A DNA stretch of 64,000 nt from Papio anubis (GCF_008728515.1 NC_044986.1:53060855-53124854), one strand, 5' to 3'; shown: positions 21,596-33,389, numbered from the stretch's first letter. Numbers and translations are program-made. The notes: a model not told the origin generated them from the sequence alone.

Positions 21596-22014
21596 GGAAG
21601 GAAAAGAAAAGGAAAAGAAAAAGAAAGGAAGAAGGAAAGAAAAACAAGAAAAAGAAAGAAGAAGAAAAGAAGAAAAAGAAAGAAAAGAAGAAGAAAGAAA
21701 AGAAAAGAAGAAAAGAAAAAGAAAAAGAAAAGAAAGAAAGAAAAAGAAAAAGAAAAGAAAAGAAAAAGCGGAACTCAAGAAAAAGAAGGAAAAAGAAGAA
21801 AAAGAAAAACTTGGAAGGCTGGAAGGAAGGAAAGAAGGAAGGAAAAGGAAGGAAGAAGAAAAAGAAAAGAAAACAAGGAAGAAAAAGGAAAAAGGGAAGG
21901 GGAAGGGGAAGGAAGGAGGAAGGAAAAGAAGGAAAAAGGAAGGAAGGAAAAAGAAGGAAGGAAGGAAAAGAAGGAAAAGGAAGGAAAAAGGAAAAAGAAG
22001 GAAAAGGGAAAAAG
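21596..22014. repeat. ~420-bp polypurine (GGAA/GAAA)n tract
   Basis: The plus strand is almost exclusively A and G, with pyrimidines only at a few points (for example near 21644, 21769-21777 and 21808-21820). Irregular GAAA, GGAA and GAAG units dominate. It yields overlapping 140-codon frames on both strands (K/E/R-rich on plus, F/S-rich on minus), an artefact of the repeat. Long mirror-like purine runs can form triplex (H-DNA) structures. Confidence 0.97.
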
Positions 22015-22754
22015 ATTCCTGAATAGATGATCATGCCACTAATCGACTTTTTGGCTGAACTCGATAATCCTCAATCAGACATATCTATCATCTCATCCAT
22101 CAATCTAGATATCTAATATCAGCCTCTCTTCATCATCATGTCTCCATCCTCAGATCTGCCCTATATCTCATCGATTATCTTCCCCAGATTTCCTCAAGGT
22201 TAGCCTTTTCTCGTCATTCATAATTTATAGCCAATGAACTCTTAGCCTCAAAAAAATAAGACATTTTAAAAATACACTGAACTGGAATTAAGCTTCTGAG
22301 ACCTTATTATATTTTCCAAAATGTGAAAGCCTTTAGTGAGACACTCCTCAGCTGTAACCCCGGAGCCTCCAGGGCCCCTGTCCGCGCCACCCAGCAGCTC
22401 TAGTTCTTGCATCTCCACAACCACTCCACTGTGGTAGGCCTGAGGAGAAATTTCTATATAATAATAATAATAAAGTTTAGAGTTTTGACTATAACACAGG
22501 CATCAACATTTTATTTACCAACTGGAGAATCTTGTCTTATTTTTAAGTGGCCAGAATTTAGTGGAGCAGAGGAAGAAATAGCCCAACAGAGAGAAATTTT
22601 CGTCTCTAGTAGGAGATAAAAATAAATTGCTTTGTAAATATACCTCTTGATGTGTCATGCCTGTTCAAAGCAGTTATAAATTCGCTAAAGGAGTGTTAGT
22701 TATCTTTATCACCTTTTACTGTGATAATAGTTCCCTGCACATAGGAGAGACTCA
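22015..22754. other. Unique DNA; ATC-rich segment and small GC-richer patch
   Basis: 22020-22190 is unusually rich in ATC/CATC/GAT words beside the purine tract. 22340-22450 is a small GC-richer patch with a few CpGs, too short for a CpG island. An (AAT)n run lies at about 22460-22473. No gene is recognised. Confidence 0.5.
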
Positions 22755-22960
22755 TTTATTCACTTGTTCAAGCATTCATTGAGCAACTCCTATGTGCCAG
22801 TCTGTGCCATCCCTGAGGCGAAAATAACATGATTGCTGTCTTCAAAAAAAACATTTACATGGACTAGTGAACAAAGAAATGACAATGATCTAAGCATAGG
22901 GTGCTTTGCACAGTGTGATATGAACAAAGTACCACTGGCCATAGAGGAAGATGCGCACCA
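22755..22960 (-). mobile_element. L2 LINE 3'-end fragment
   Basis: 'ttcattgagcaactcctatgtgccag', read in two parts, then 'gtctgtgccatccctgaggc' and 'aacatgattgctgtcttcaa' matches reverse-complemented L2 3' end. Confidence 0.6.
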
Positions 22961-24054
22961 GAGTGAAATAGTTGAGCTGATCAAGGAATATTTTTTTAAC
23001 TTTATACTACAAAACTAATTAAATTGTTGCTATGTTATGATTGTATTTGAATTCAGAGGAGGCAATTATTTTGGATAATCTTCACAGTACAGATTAGGGA
23101 AAATTTCATGGACCACTTTTAGGAGTCAAGTGAATTTCTGGAAGGTAACTATTTGCTTCCAAAGTAAAGGGAATATTACCACTCAGGGATTGTCTATGAT
23201 CTTCTGTTTCAGAAGTGCCTGGGTCGTGTCAATTTTCATGCGTCCTCTAATACTTCTCCCACCCAGTTCACGATTGCTGCAAATGCCATATGGAACAATT
23301 TATTCCTTTATCAGTTTATCCCCGATAAACATGAAACTTCCTTTGAAGAGAAAGTAGATTTTTATTATTCTGACATGAAGGAATTTTACTATTTCCTGAT
23401 GAGAAGCTTTAATATAACAATAAAGGAAAATGTGTGAACTCCCTAGGTGCCAAGAAAACTAAAAGGGCACTATTGAATATGACAGGAAACAGAGAGAGGA
23501 GACAGAGACAATGGCTGTACACAGATTCCCTTGTTTTGTGATTTTTTCCTGTTTTACTAATTTATTTCTACTCCTTTGAACTTGCCCTAACATTCCATTT
23601 TTCCTCCTCATTTCTGAATTTCCAGGTCTCCTCTCAAAAAAAAAAAACACATAAAATATTCTGTTTAAGATCTATAAAATTTCTCTAACAATCTCAGGTT
23701 TTCTGTTAAGATCAGATATGAGGAAGTCAAAAACAAAATGATTCACAGATAACACAGATTAAAATAAGCATGATTTATGTTGGCCAACTCCACTCAGAAG
23801 TCCACTTCCAAGCATTCTCCTGAGATATACCAGTGAACATTTGGGATCCCAAAAAGATGCTTATGTACAACACATGTTATATCACCAGCATGTCTTGGAA
23901 GAAATTATATGTAGTCCTGTAGGTCCCTGGACTTTAAGGGGGTAAAATTTCTCTTTTACCTCAAAACATTATCCAGTTCTTGGAAATTTGCAGCAATCCT
24001 CCTAAGCCCACACGGAAGAGGCTGATATCCAATTCTACTTTGTAGGCAAACAAT
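22961..24054. other. Unique DNA, nothing assignable
   Basis: No repeat, gene or RNA is recognised. An A11 run lies at about 23637-23647. Short open frames (23130-23357 and others) have no recognisable domain. Confidence 0.55.
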
Positions 24055-24190
24055 GCATGAATTTCTTTATTCAAAAAATATCTCATTAATGCTAGAAAAT
24101 GTGCTTGGCATTTGGGATAAATTTATGAATAAAATATATTCCCAGCCTTTGGAGATCTCAAAGCATTCTTATTAAAAAGAGATGAACAGG
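24055..24190 (-). mobile_element. L2 LINE fragment (weak)
   Basis: 'gaatttctttattcaaaaaat', 'aatgtgcttggcatttggga', 'cccagcctttggagatctca' is consistent with a diverged reverse-complemented L2 3' end. Confidence 0.45.
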
Positions 24191-25035
24191 ATGTCTATGT
24201 TTTCAAACATGCTACTATTGACTTACCAGAAAGAAAATGATTGGCTGACAGAGCAATCTGCAAAATGTAAAAGATTCCTTGCAAAAATTCCAACAGTAGA
24301 AATGATCGCCAATGTGATTCCTCTTAAATAGGCCCCTATGTAAAGTCTACTATAGCAGGAGTTTCTGTGAATTCTAAAAGCAGGCTCTAACATCCATGAT
24401 AAAGCTCTGGCTCCCAAGAAACATCTAATCTGAATGAATGCTTATTCACATTTTCAAATTCTCAAGCAATTCATCAATAGCTACAAATAAAATAATTAAT
24501 GTAAACACCAAGAAACTATGTTTTGCACTATCCAAATTACTCACACTGAAATGTTGAATGCCTTTAGTCTACTGTCTAAGAATAATTGTTTTAACAATTT
24601 TTTTAGCCATATGATTAAGAAACTTGTCGAGTAACCTTTATTTATTAAGTCATTCTAGGCATTAGGAGAAATAAGAATGATAGTTAAGGTGGAGGTAGAC
24701 CTAGAACAGCCCTGAAAGGCAGCATAGGTAGTTTGTACTTTATATCCTAAGCCGTAGGAAATCAGAGAGACCTGCTGAGAAAACAAGATTCTTGGTAAAG
24801 TTGAAATTTGGAAATTGTAAACTGTTGACAGTGTGCAGAGTGAGCTAGAGACTGGGCAAGGAGGCTACAATGGAGTAATCTCCTCTACAAAAAGTAGGTA
24901 GCATTAAAAAAAAAGGAAAGAAAGCAAAGGTAGACTATAAGATGCCTCTGAAATTTAAAAAGTCAATATATTTAGATTTCTATTTTATTTGGAAACTTCT
25001 AAATTTTAAGTGTACAGTTTAATCCCATGTGAGTT
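24191..25035. other. Unique DNA, nothing firmly assignable
   Basis: A segment at about 24660-24800 vaguely resembles a mammalian repeat but cannot be named. No gene is recognised. Confidence 0.5.
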
Positions 25036-25250
25036 ACCTTTAGGAAGTTGCTTACCTATAAAACGAGGTTGATGATAATACCTATATCATAAGACTGTTG
25101 AGATTATTGAATGATATAAGGCATTGATAAATATAGTCTTAGAAGAATACCTGCTATATAATAAGTAATCAACAAAAAGTGATACAATGCATTGGTAAAT
25201 GTAATCTTAGCAAAATATCTGCTACATAACAAGTGGTCAATGATGTTACT
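25036..25250 (+). mobile_element. MIR SINE with a 68-bp internal tandem duplication
   Basis: Sense MIR order is clear ('gaagttgcttacctataaaa', 'gatgataatacctatatcat', 'agactgttgagattattgaa'). The 3' part occurs twice: GATATAAGGCATTGATAAAT at 25113 and GATACAATGCATTGGTAAAT at 25181, each followed by a similar stretch. Period is 68 bp. The two copies differ at many sites, so the duplication is old. Confidence 0.75.
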
Positions 25251-25579
25251 ATGATGTTAACATTATTAGAAACAATACACAAGTAAGTAATATTTTATTT
25301 TGGATAATATCATTTCTTTTGTATTCACCATGTTCTTTTAAAGTTCCAGATAAAAAGTTAAAAGAATGGATTTTAGCATAAAATATCACTGGATGAAATG
25401 ACAACTGTGGACACTGTGGAGATTTAAAAAGTCTTACTTTTCACTATTTATCTTTAATATTTAAATTGTTTTAAGAAATTACATGATTAAGAAAAAAATA
25501 AAAACAAAAAAGAGCAACTTATAGTCACATTAAACAGCAATTAACAAGTGATAGACATATGCTTATTCAAAAGTGAAGA

Positions 25580-25805
25580 TAATAATCACAGAAAGGGATT
25601 ACACTTTTTAAGTTTCTACTATGTGCCTGACACTGTTTTAAGCTCTTTCATATATGTTATCATGATTATGTCTCTGAACTTAATATCATTAGTCTTCTGA
25701 ACTGAAAGTTATTCCAAGTTATTGATGAAATACAGAGAGGGTTACACACTTGTCTACAAGGTTATCCAGCTAATTAGTAGAAGAATTATGAAATGAACTC
25801 GGACA
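25580..25805 (-). mobile_element. MIR SINE
   Basis: Reverse-complement MIR: 'tttctactatgtgcctgaca', 'ctgttttaagctctttcata', 'gttacacacttgtctacaag' and 'gaattatgaaatgaactcgg'. Near full length. Confidence 0.75.
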
Positions 25806-28182
25806 ATGTTATTACATATATGCACATTTAAATTTATCACTTAAGAAATTAAAGTCACAAAGCCAGTCTCTATAATTACAATTGGCTCTGCCAGCCACAA
25901 TATTTGGGGTAGATGTTTCTGCAAGGAAAATGCCCTATGTCTGTGTTCATGTTTGGTAAGTCTAACTGCATGGTCCAAATAATGCCCACATCTGAGAAAC
26001 ACATCGCCCAAGGCATTCAACAGACCATAAGAATAAAACCATTTTTATTTTCAAAAGAAAAATAGTACAAATTAAATAATAAAATAAAAATCCTTGTAAA
26101 CACTTTGGAAACAGTAAATCCTCCCCTATCTCCAAACTAATGTCAGGATCCAGAATCAAATAAAGAATCAGTGAGTCTTCTAATTCTTTCAAAAACCTGA
26201 GATTTCTTAAAAATCTGTCTACTTTGCAGCTGCCTAATGAATTATTGAATTTATGAGGGTGAAGCTAAGCCTGAGCTACTGATCAGTGAAATTGGTTACA
26301 ACTGGGTGGAAGAGCTGCACCGCTGAGAACTCCAGAAAATGGCAATATCACTCAAAGCCTGCAAGATCCTGCCGTGAAAACATTACTAAGTGGACTGCAC
26401 TTGAATGCCTGGCTCATGTGATAAGTCATTTTTGGAGCCTTGTGAAACTTATCAATGATACTAGGTCTTTGGCTTCCCATTTTAATAAGATTAGAAGTCA
26501 AAAGCGGTTTGATCTGAACTGACCTTTGTTTGTCAAAGTGATGTCTCAGCAAAACCTACTTTATAGAAAGCAACCATTCCATTTTTGTTTTTCGTTTCCC
26601 TTTAACAACTATTTAATATCCCAATTTTACATTTATCTGGCAACTCTAAGTTAAAGTAAATGTTATATTTATGTACAACTGTCTAACTGTGAAATGATGA
26701 ATTACTCTGTGTCATTTGGCCTAGTTTAGTGAAGCATTGAACCCATTAATTGATCTTTAGCTAACTGTAGCCTAGTTTGCACTGTAGTAATTATAAGTCC
26801 CTAGAAAGCCTTTATGATTCATTTTTACTTATTTTATTTTCAAATCAAGGGAGATAAAGATACATTATTTTGGTAAAGAAAGCCAGAGTATCTATGAGTT
26901 AAGTTACTGCAAACCATGAGTTTTCATTTATAAGTGGAACTGAAACCAGTTTGTTTGTAAACTGTAAGAATGGTTACTGAAAGTTGCATTTGACAAGAAC
27001 TTAACAATGAACCTATTTCATTAACTTACTGTTAAGTCTTGGCAACATTTAACAGCCTAGCAAGGTTTCTACTATGCACATGAACTTTGGGAAATTACAA
27101 AATTGTAAAAAGACGTTTTATCAATAAATTTTGAGTGTCTTCTTGAGGCCTTCATTGCTGTTATTTTCAATTATAAATTATTATTAATATAATACCATAT
27201 CATCATTCTCAATTTAGTTTCCGTGGGTGTTTTGGTTAATTCTACAATACAGTCATTATATTTGTGTTAAAGTTAGTTTGGGGCTAGAATTTTCCAACTC
27301 TACTTGTATGAATTATGTTCTGTAAAGAAATATGTAAAGCGCAATATGCTTACAGCTAATGCACAACATGTATTATAATGCTCCAAAATATGTTTGACAG
27401 TGTGACTACTTACTCACCTGTACAGAATCTCCTGTGTAAAACTAAAGGAGGCTCATGCCTGGAATGTGAGTGGGAATACAGTGGACATTATTCTGTGAAT
27501 CAATACACTGAAAAATCTCAGAAACTTCCATGGAACAAAGACACGAGTAGATGTTGATTTTCATGGACCTGAAAAGTTGGTCGATGTTGCTTTAGAAACA
27601 TGCTTTATTGGTGACATAATTTGGTGTAAAGGTAATATTACATTAAAAAATATCTGCAGGACTTCTCTGGCAGTTGTTTGTGCTAACATGAATTGTGACT
27701 CTTTATGAATGGACTATATTGTGTTAAATTTCTCAAAAGTATTTTTCTGTTAAATAACTTAATTTTTTCAAGAATGCATGTGGGGAAATGCTTGAGTAAG
27801 GGTGAAAGACCCTGAGACCTTTCTTACCCTATGGAAATGATTGATCTAAAGGTTAGTCCCACTGGGCTCAAGCTTTAAAAATTCAAGACTAAAAAGTGGC
27901 ATGGATAAACTGCTGTTTTACTTTGTAGATGCCATCAGTCAAATACCACAAAAAAAAATACACTTAGGGAACAAAGTTAAGTTTATTAATTGATGTTTCA
28001 ACAAAGACCATGGACATTCTCAAGGTATCTCAAAAGAGGGGAGTTAGGGAGAGGTACCTACATGGCTTGTGGGTCCAGAGTTAGTCCTAAAATGGTCTTG
28101 GCAGAGAATAATTAGAGCTTGTAAATTGGAGATTGGTTAGAAGAGTTCAGTGATCTCAACATTAGAATATGGGAGTCCCCCG
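25806..28182. other. Unique DNA, candidate conserved non-coding region
   Basis: About 2.4 kb with no recognised repeat. Overlapping opposite-strand frames (26286-26522 + and 26352-26552 -) cannot both be real and neither resembles a known protein. 26200-27200 is non-repetitive and evenly composed, making it worth a conservation check. Confidence 0.4.
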
Positions 28183-28626
28183 TGATATGATGTGGGTATT
28201 TGTCCCCTCCAAATCCCACATTGAAATGTAATTCCCGTTGTTGGAGGCTGGGGTTGGCAATGATTGGAGATGTTTGGTGCATGGAGAGCAGATCCCTCAT
28301 GAATAGCATAGTGCCATCCCCTTGGTGATAAGTGAGCTCTCCTTCTGAGTTCACATGATATCTGGTTGTTCAAAAGCATGTGGCACTTCCCCTTCCCTTG
28401 CTCCCAGTCTTCCTATGTGATACAGTGGTCCTCTTCACCTCTTCCCAGTGGTCCTCTTCACCTCTTGCTATGATTGTAGCTTTCTGAGGCCCTTACCAGA
28501 GGCAAATGCCAGCACTACATCTGTAGTGTACAGTGTGCAGAACCATGAGCCAGTTAAACCTCTTTTCTTTATAAATTACCCAGCCTCAGGTATCTCTTTA
28601 TAGCAACACAGCAATGGGCTACCACA
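28183..28626 (+). mobile_element. MLT1A/MSTD-like MaLR 5' LTR
   Basis: A ~444-bp LTR from TGATATGATGTGGGTATTTG to GGGCTACCACA. Landmarks: CCCCTCCAAATCCCACATTG and TTAAACCTCTTTTCTTTATA. It includes a local duplication of CAGTGGTCCTCTTCACCTCT at 28421-28465, which makes it longer than its partner at 30297. Confidence 0.85.
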
Positions 28627-30296
28627 GAAAACTGATACCAGGAGTGGGGTATTGCTATACATATACCTGAAAATGTCCAAGCAGCTTTGGAACTGGGTAA
28701 CAGGCAGAGATTGGAAGAGTTTGGAAGCCTCAGAAGAAGATAGGAAGATAAGGGAAAGTTTGCAACTTCTTAATGACTGGTAAAATGATAGTGACTGAGA
28801 TGCTGATAGAAATGTGGATAGTAAAAGTCAGGCTGAAGAGATCTCAGTTGGAAATGAAAAAGTTAACAGAAATTGTAGTAAAGGTCCTATATGCCACACC
28901 CTAGCAAGGAACTTGGCTGCACTGTGTTCATACTTTTGGGATCTGTGGAAGTTTGATCTTAAGAGTGATAAACTAGAGTATCTGGTGGAGGAAATTTTTA
29001 AGCAGCAAAGCATTAAAGATGTGGTCTGGCTGCTTCTAACAACAATAAGATAGAGAAGCAGGGAAATGACTTAAAGTTGAACCTTATGTTTTAAAGGAAA
29101 GCAGAGCATAAACGTTTGAAAAATTTGCAGCCAGGCCCTGTGGTAGAGAAACAATCCAAACAGGCTGCAATCCAAACAGTTTGCTAGAGAGATTATGACT
29201 AAAAAGGAGTCAAGTGCTAATATCCAAGACAATGAAAAGGCCTCAAAGGCATTGCAGAAGTCTTTAAGACAGCTCCTCCCATCACAGTCTCAAAGACATA
29301 GCAGGAAAAAGGGGTTTTAGGGGCCAGGCCCAGGGCCCTGCTGCCTTCTCAGTTTCAGGACACTATTCACCACATCTTGGCTGCTCTGGCTCCAGCCTCA
29401 GCTCAAAGAGACCCATGTATAGTTCAGGCTGCTGCTTCAGGGGACACAACCACAAACCCTGGCAGCTTTCACATAGTTTTAAGCCTGTGGGTGCACAGCT
29501 TGCAAAAGTAAGGGAGGCTTACTGGCTTCTACTTCAATAGCGTAAATATATGGGAAAGCCTGGTTGCCTGAGCAAAAGCATGCCACACGGGTGGAACCCC
29601 TGCAAAGAGACTCTGCTGAGGCAATGACAAGGGGAAATGTGGGATTAGAGCCCCCATACCAAGTTCCCACCAGGGTACAGCATAGTGGAGCTGTGGGAAG
29701 GGGACCACTGCCCTCCAGACCCAAGAATGATACAGTCACCAGCAGCTTGTATTGTCAGCCAGGAGAAACCAGGCACTGAATTCCGGCCCATCAGAGTAGT
29801 TGTGTGGGCTCCATCCAGCAAAGTCAAGGTGAAGCTGCCCAAGTCAAAGGGGTGGAACTACCAAAGTCAAAGGGGTGGAGCTGCCCAAGCCAAAGGGGTG
29901 GAGCTGCCCAAGGCTTTGGGAGCCCAGCTCTCACACCAGTGTGCCCTGAATGCAGGGTCTAGAGTCAAAGGAGATCATTTTGGAGCTTTAAGATTTAATG
30001 ACTGCCCTGCTAGGTTTTAGACTTGTGTGGGGCCTATCATCCCTTTTTTGGGGACAAATTTCTCCCTTTTGGAATGGTAATATTAACCCAATGCCTATAA
30101 CACTATCGTATCTTGGGAGCAAATACCTTGTTTTGATTTTACAGGCTCAGAAGCAGAAGGAGATGAGTTTCATCTGAGACTTAGGACTCTGGACTTGATG
30201 CTGGAAAAAGTTAAGATTTGCAGGGACTACCAAGAGGAAAGGATTTTAATTTGTAATGTGAGAAGAACATGAGATTTGGGGAGCCAAGGGTTGGAA
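28627..30296 (+). mobile_element. MLT1/MST-type MaLR internal region
   Basis: Internal sequence homologous in layout to the THE1 internal region at 13.1-15.1 kb: ACTGATACCAGGAGTGGGGT near the start, a GGAGATCATTTTGGAGCTTT block near 29970, then a purine-rich stretch before the 3' LTR. It has no intact coding frame and contains a local minisatellite at 29821-29910. Confidence 0.85.
29821..29910. repeat. ~22-24-bp minisatellite within MaLR internal DNA
   Basis: Four head-to-tail variants of AAGTCAAAGGGGTGGAGCTG followed by CCC. The related THE1 copy in this window has a single counterpart (near 14,665), so this is a local expansion in this copy. Confidence 0.85.
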
Positions 30297-30650
30297 TGAT
30301 ATGGTTTGGACGTCTCTTCTCTCCAAATCTCATATGGAAATGTAATGACCACTGTTGGACATGGGGCCTGCTGGGAGATGTTTGGATCATGGAAGCAGAC
30401 CCCTCACGAATAGCTTATTGTCGTCTCCTTGGTGATGAGAGAATTCTCTTTCTGAGTTTATACAAGATCTGATTGCTTAAAAGTGTATGGCAGCTTCCTC
30501 CTCTCTCTCTTGTTTCTGCTTTTGCCATGTGATATGCTGCTCCCTGCTTCCTGTACAGCCTTGCAAAACTGTGAGCCAATTAAACTTTGTATTTTGTAAA
30601 TTATCCTGCCTCAGATATTTCTTTATAGCAATGCAAATCAGCTTGACACA
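30297..30650 (+). mobile_element. MLT1A/MSTD-like MaLR 3' LTR
   Basis: A ~354-bp LTR from TGATATGGTTTGGACGTCTC to about GCTTGACACA. It is paired with 28183-28626. No convincing 5-bp target duplication remains (CCCCG before, CTGTG after). Confidence 0.82.
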
Positions 30651-31140
30651 CTGTGGAATTACTGTTAGATCATTTATTTGTCATCTTCTCACGAAACACC
30701 TAGGTATGAGTGAGCTAGCCTTCAAAGAGTTCGAACCTAGATTTTCTCTGATGTTCTCAGATTTTCATGGCTTCGTCTGGTACAGTTTATTTGTTTGTGA
30801 GAGTAATTTTCCATTCTATCAATTTTTTGGAAAATGGTTTCTTATGACATTCTATTAGACAGCCTGCCCTTTGTTTACTTAAGTATAAATTATTTGATGG
30901 GGCTGATGGGCCTTTCCATTCCTTTCATATAGAATGTAGAGGTGAGAAGACATTGTTGGTGATATCACAGAAGTCAGTGACTAGGGGCTCAAAATGATGA
31001 CATTTAGGAGTGGCTTTCAAACCTTGGAGAATCCATAGACTCTGAGATTCATTTTTCCTACCATATTGCTCAAATTTGCTGCATGAAAAACATTGACATT
31101 TCAGGGGCATGTGAAAAGAAACATTTGTTTGTCTCCAGGG
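30651..31140. other. Unique DNA, nothing assignable
   Basis: No repeat or gene is recognised between the MLT1A provirus and the class II LTR. Confidence 0.6.
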
Positions 31141-31146
31141 GTCAGC

Positions 31147-32138
31147 TATAGGGAGAACCTGGTCCCAATGGTTATGTGGGTTCTTTTCTATTTCCTAAGT
31201 GTCTTGGCTGGTTTAAGAAACAAAGGTAAAGAGCACAAGAGAGAGAAATTTAAAGCTGGGTGTCCTAGGTCGACATCACATGTCGGCAGGATCCGTGATG
31301 TTCCCTGAGCCGTAAAACCAGCAAGTTTTCATTAGCGATTTTCAAAAGGGGAGGGACTGCATGAATAGGGTGTGGGTCACAGAGATCACATACTTCACAA
31401 GGTAATACAATATCACAAAGCAAGTGGAGGCAGGGTGAGATCATAGGACCACAGGATAGGGCGAAATTAAAATTGCTAATGAAGTTTCAGGCACGCATTG
31501 TCATTGATAACATCTCATCAGGAAATAGGGTTTGAGAGCAGACAACCTGTCTGATCAAAATTTATTAGGCAGGAATTTTCCTCCTCCTAGTAAGACTGGG
31601 AGCGCTACAGGAGACCGGGGCTTATTTTATCCCTTTGACTTCGACCATAAAAGACAGTGCGCTTCTAAGGCAGCCGTTTATAGGCCTACCCTCAGGGCGC
31701 ATTCTCTTTCTCAAGGATGCTCCTTGCTGAGAAAAAGAATTAACGATATTTCTCCTATTTGCTTTTGAAAGAGGAGAAATATAACTCTGCTCTGTCCAGC
31801 TCACCGGTGGCCAGTTCAAAGTTACCTGTCTTGTTCCCTGAATATCGCTGTTTTCCTTTTCTTTTTTCAAGATGCCCAGATTTCATATTGTTCAAACACA
31901 CATGCTCTACAAACAACTTGTGCAGTTGATACGATCATCACAGGGTCCTGAGGTGACATTCATCCTCCTCAGTTTACAAAGAAGATGATGGGATTAAGAG
32001 ATTAAAATAAAGACAGGCATAGGAAATCACAAGGGTATTGATTGGGGAAGTGATAAGTGTCCATGAAATCTTCACAATTTATGTTCTGCCACAGCTTCAG
32101 CAGGTGCCTTCGTTTGGGGTCCCTGAATTTCCGCAACA
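31147..32138 (-). mobile_element. Solo LTR of a class II (HERV-K-like) endogenous retrovirus
   Basis: A ~992-bp LTR in reverse orientation. Read on the minus strand it starts TGTTGCGGAAATTCAGGGAC and runs to a short terminal stretch near 31147. The same 6 bp, GTCAGC, sits immediately outside both ends (31141-31146 and 32139-32144). A 6-bp duplication fits betaretrovirus-like class II ERVs. No internal sequence remains, so it is a recombined solo LTR. The expected polyadenylation hexamer region reads AATGAAA on the minus strand near 31332, so it looks damaged. The named LTR family was not determined. Confidence 0.8.
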
Positions 32139-32144
32139 GTCAGC

Positions 32145-33389
32145 TAAGATGGTTTTCTTTAAAGATGTGTATCTGTGGGTTGAGTAGGGCAATTTTGTTT
32201 CATTCTTCTTCTCAGGTGCCAGAATAGAGGAGCAACAGCTTTCCACAATATGTGGTTCTTGTAGAGATGATAAGAAAACAAGCCCAATAGTGAAAGCACA
32301 TTTCAAACTTCTGCTTGAGTCCTGTGCCACACTGGCCCATTCATCAATGCAAGTCACAATGGTCACACTGCACGTCAAGGGGAGAGAAGTATTCCCCAGC
32401 TATAGTGAAGCCATGGCATGTCAGCAGATGTATAATCCTACTCTCATAGTCACTGATTCCCTCTTTCCAGTTACAGGAACTATGGATGACTGATTCTTCC
32501 TCTTCATTTATAGATTGGGAAAACTGAGACTTCAGGAGTTTTAGCCTGCCAAAACATTGTTTTACTGATTTTTCAGTTGATTTTTTTTGTTCTTTATAAT
32601 ATTACCACGTAATTACAACCAATGTAGAGCAAATAATTCCAACTTTCTCTAGTCATAAATTAGACTTCATAAAAGCATGACTAAAGTAAGGAATTCAACT
32701 CATATCTTGACAATTAATTTACCACAAATGAAAGTTATATACAATAGCTAGGGTAGAAAGAACCTATTATCAAATTCTTACCATTTTATTTCAAACATAT
32801 ATTTTATTAATTAAGTAGTTTCTGGCACAGTTTTCCACTTTCACTCCTACAATTAAGCTAACTCAGTGTATGTACCTGTTGAAACACACATTGCTGGTAT
32901 ATCATTTAAGTTACACAGGCCACTATGTACTTCTTCCTCGGTATTTAAAAATCAGAACAGAGGAGGAAAGAGACATTGATAAAATAATAATTGGAAGGGA
33001 AATACAAAGTGTACCTAATCCAAAAGGTCTAATTGAAAAATTCATAATTTTGACTGTTTTTCTGTTTTGTTTTTTTTAATTTTAGATTGTTTCTATTCTG
33101 TATGTTTTTATTGAAGATAACTTGCAGAGTTTCTGATGCATTCCAAATCATGCCAATTTATTCTAGCAAATGTACTTTGGTACATTTGCTGCATATGTGG
33201 TCTTTTGATTGAACCTGGCTGCATACCAGCTCTATCACAGAGCTCAAACCTGACCAATTACTGAGTCACAGCATCCAATCCCATTACTCAAAAACTAGGT
33301 TACTTGAAAGTACCATTTTAAAGCCTGTGCATCTAGGAACCTCCTTCATTGCAGAATATAAGATTTTGAAGTTAAAGATCCAATGACCA
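32145..33389. other. Mostly unique DNA; unnamed repeat-like segment and a perfect hairpin
   Basis: 32290-32500 resembles a common mammalian interspersed repeat that I cannot name. At 33165-33190 AGCAAATGTAC and GTACATTTGCT form a perfect 11-bp inverted repeat around TTTG. No gene is recognised. Confidence 0.45.

Noticed and set aside
21591..22034. Overlapping ~140-codon open frames on both strands
   Set aside because: They arise from the polypurine tract, which lacks stop codons by composition; the products would be K/E/R-only or F/S-only.
22340..22450. Small CpG island / promoter
   Set aside because: Only about 100 bp with a handful of CpGs, well short of island criteria, and no adjacent gene.
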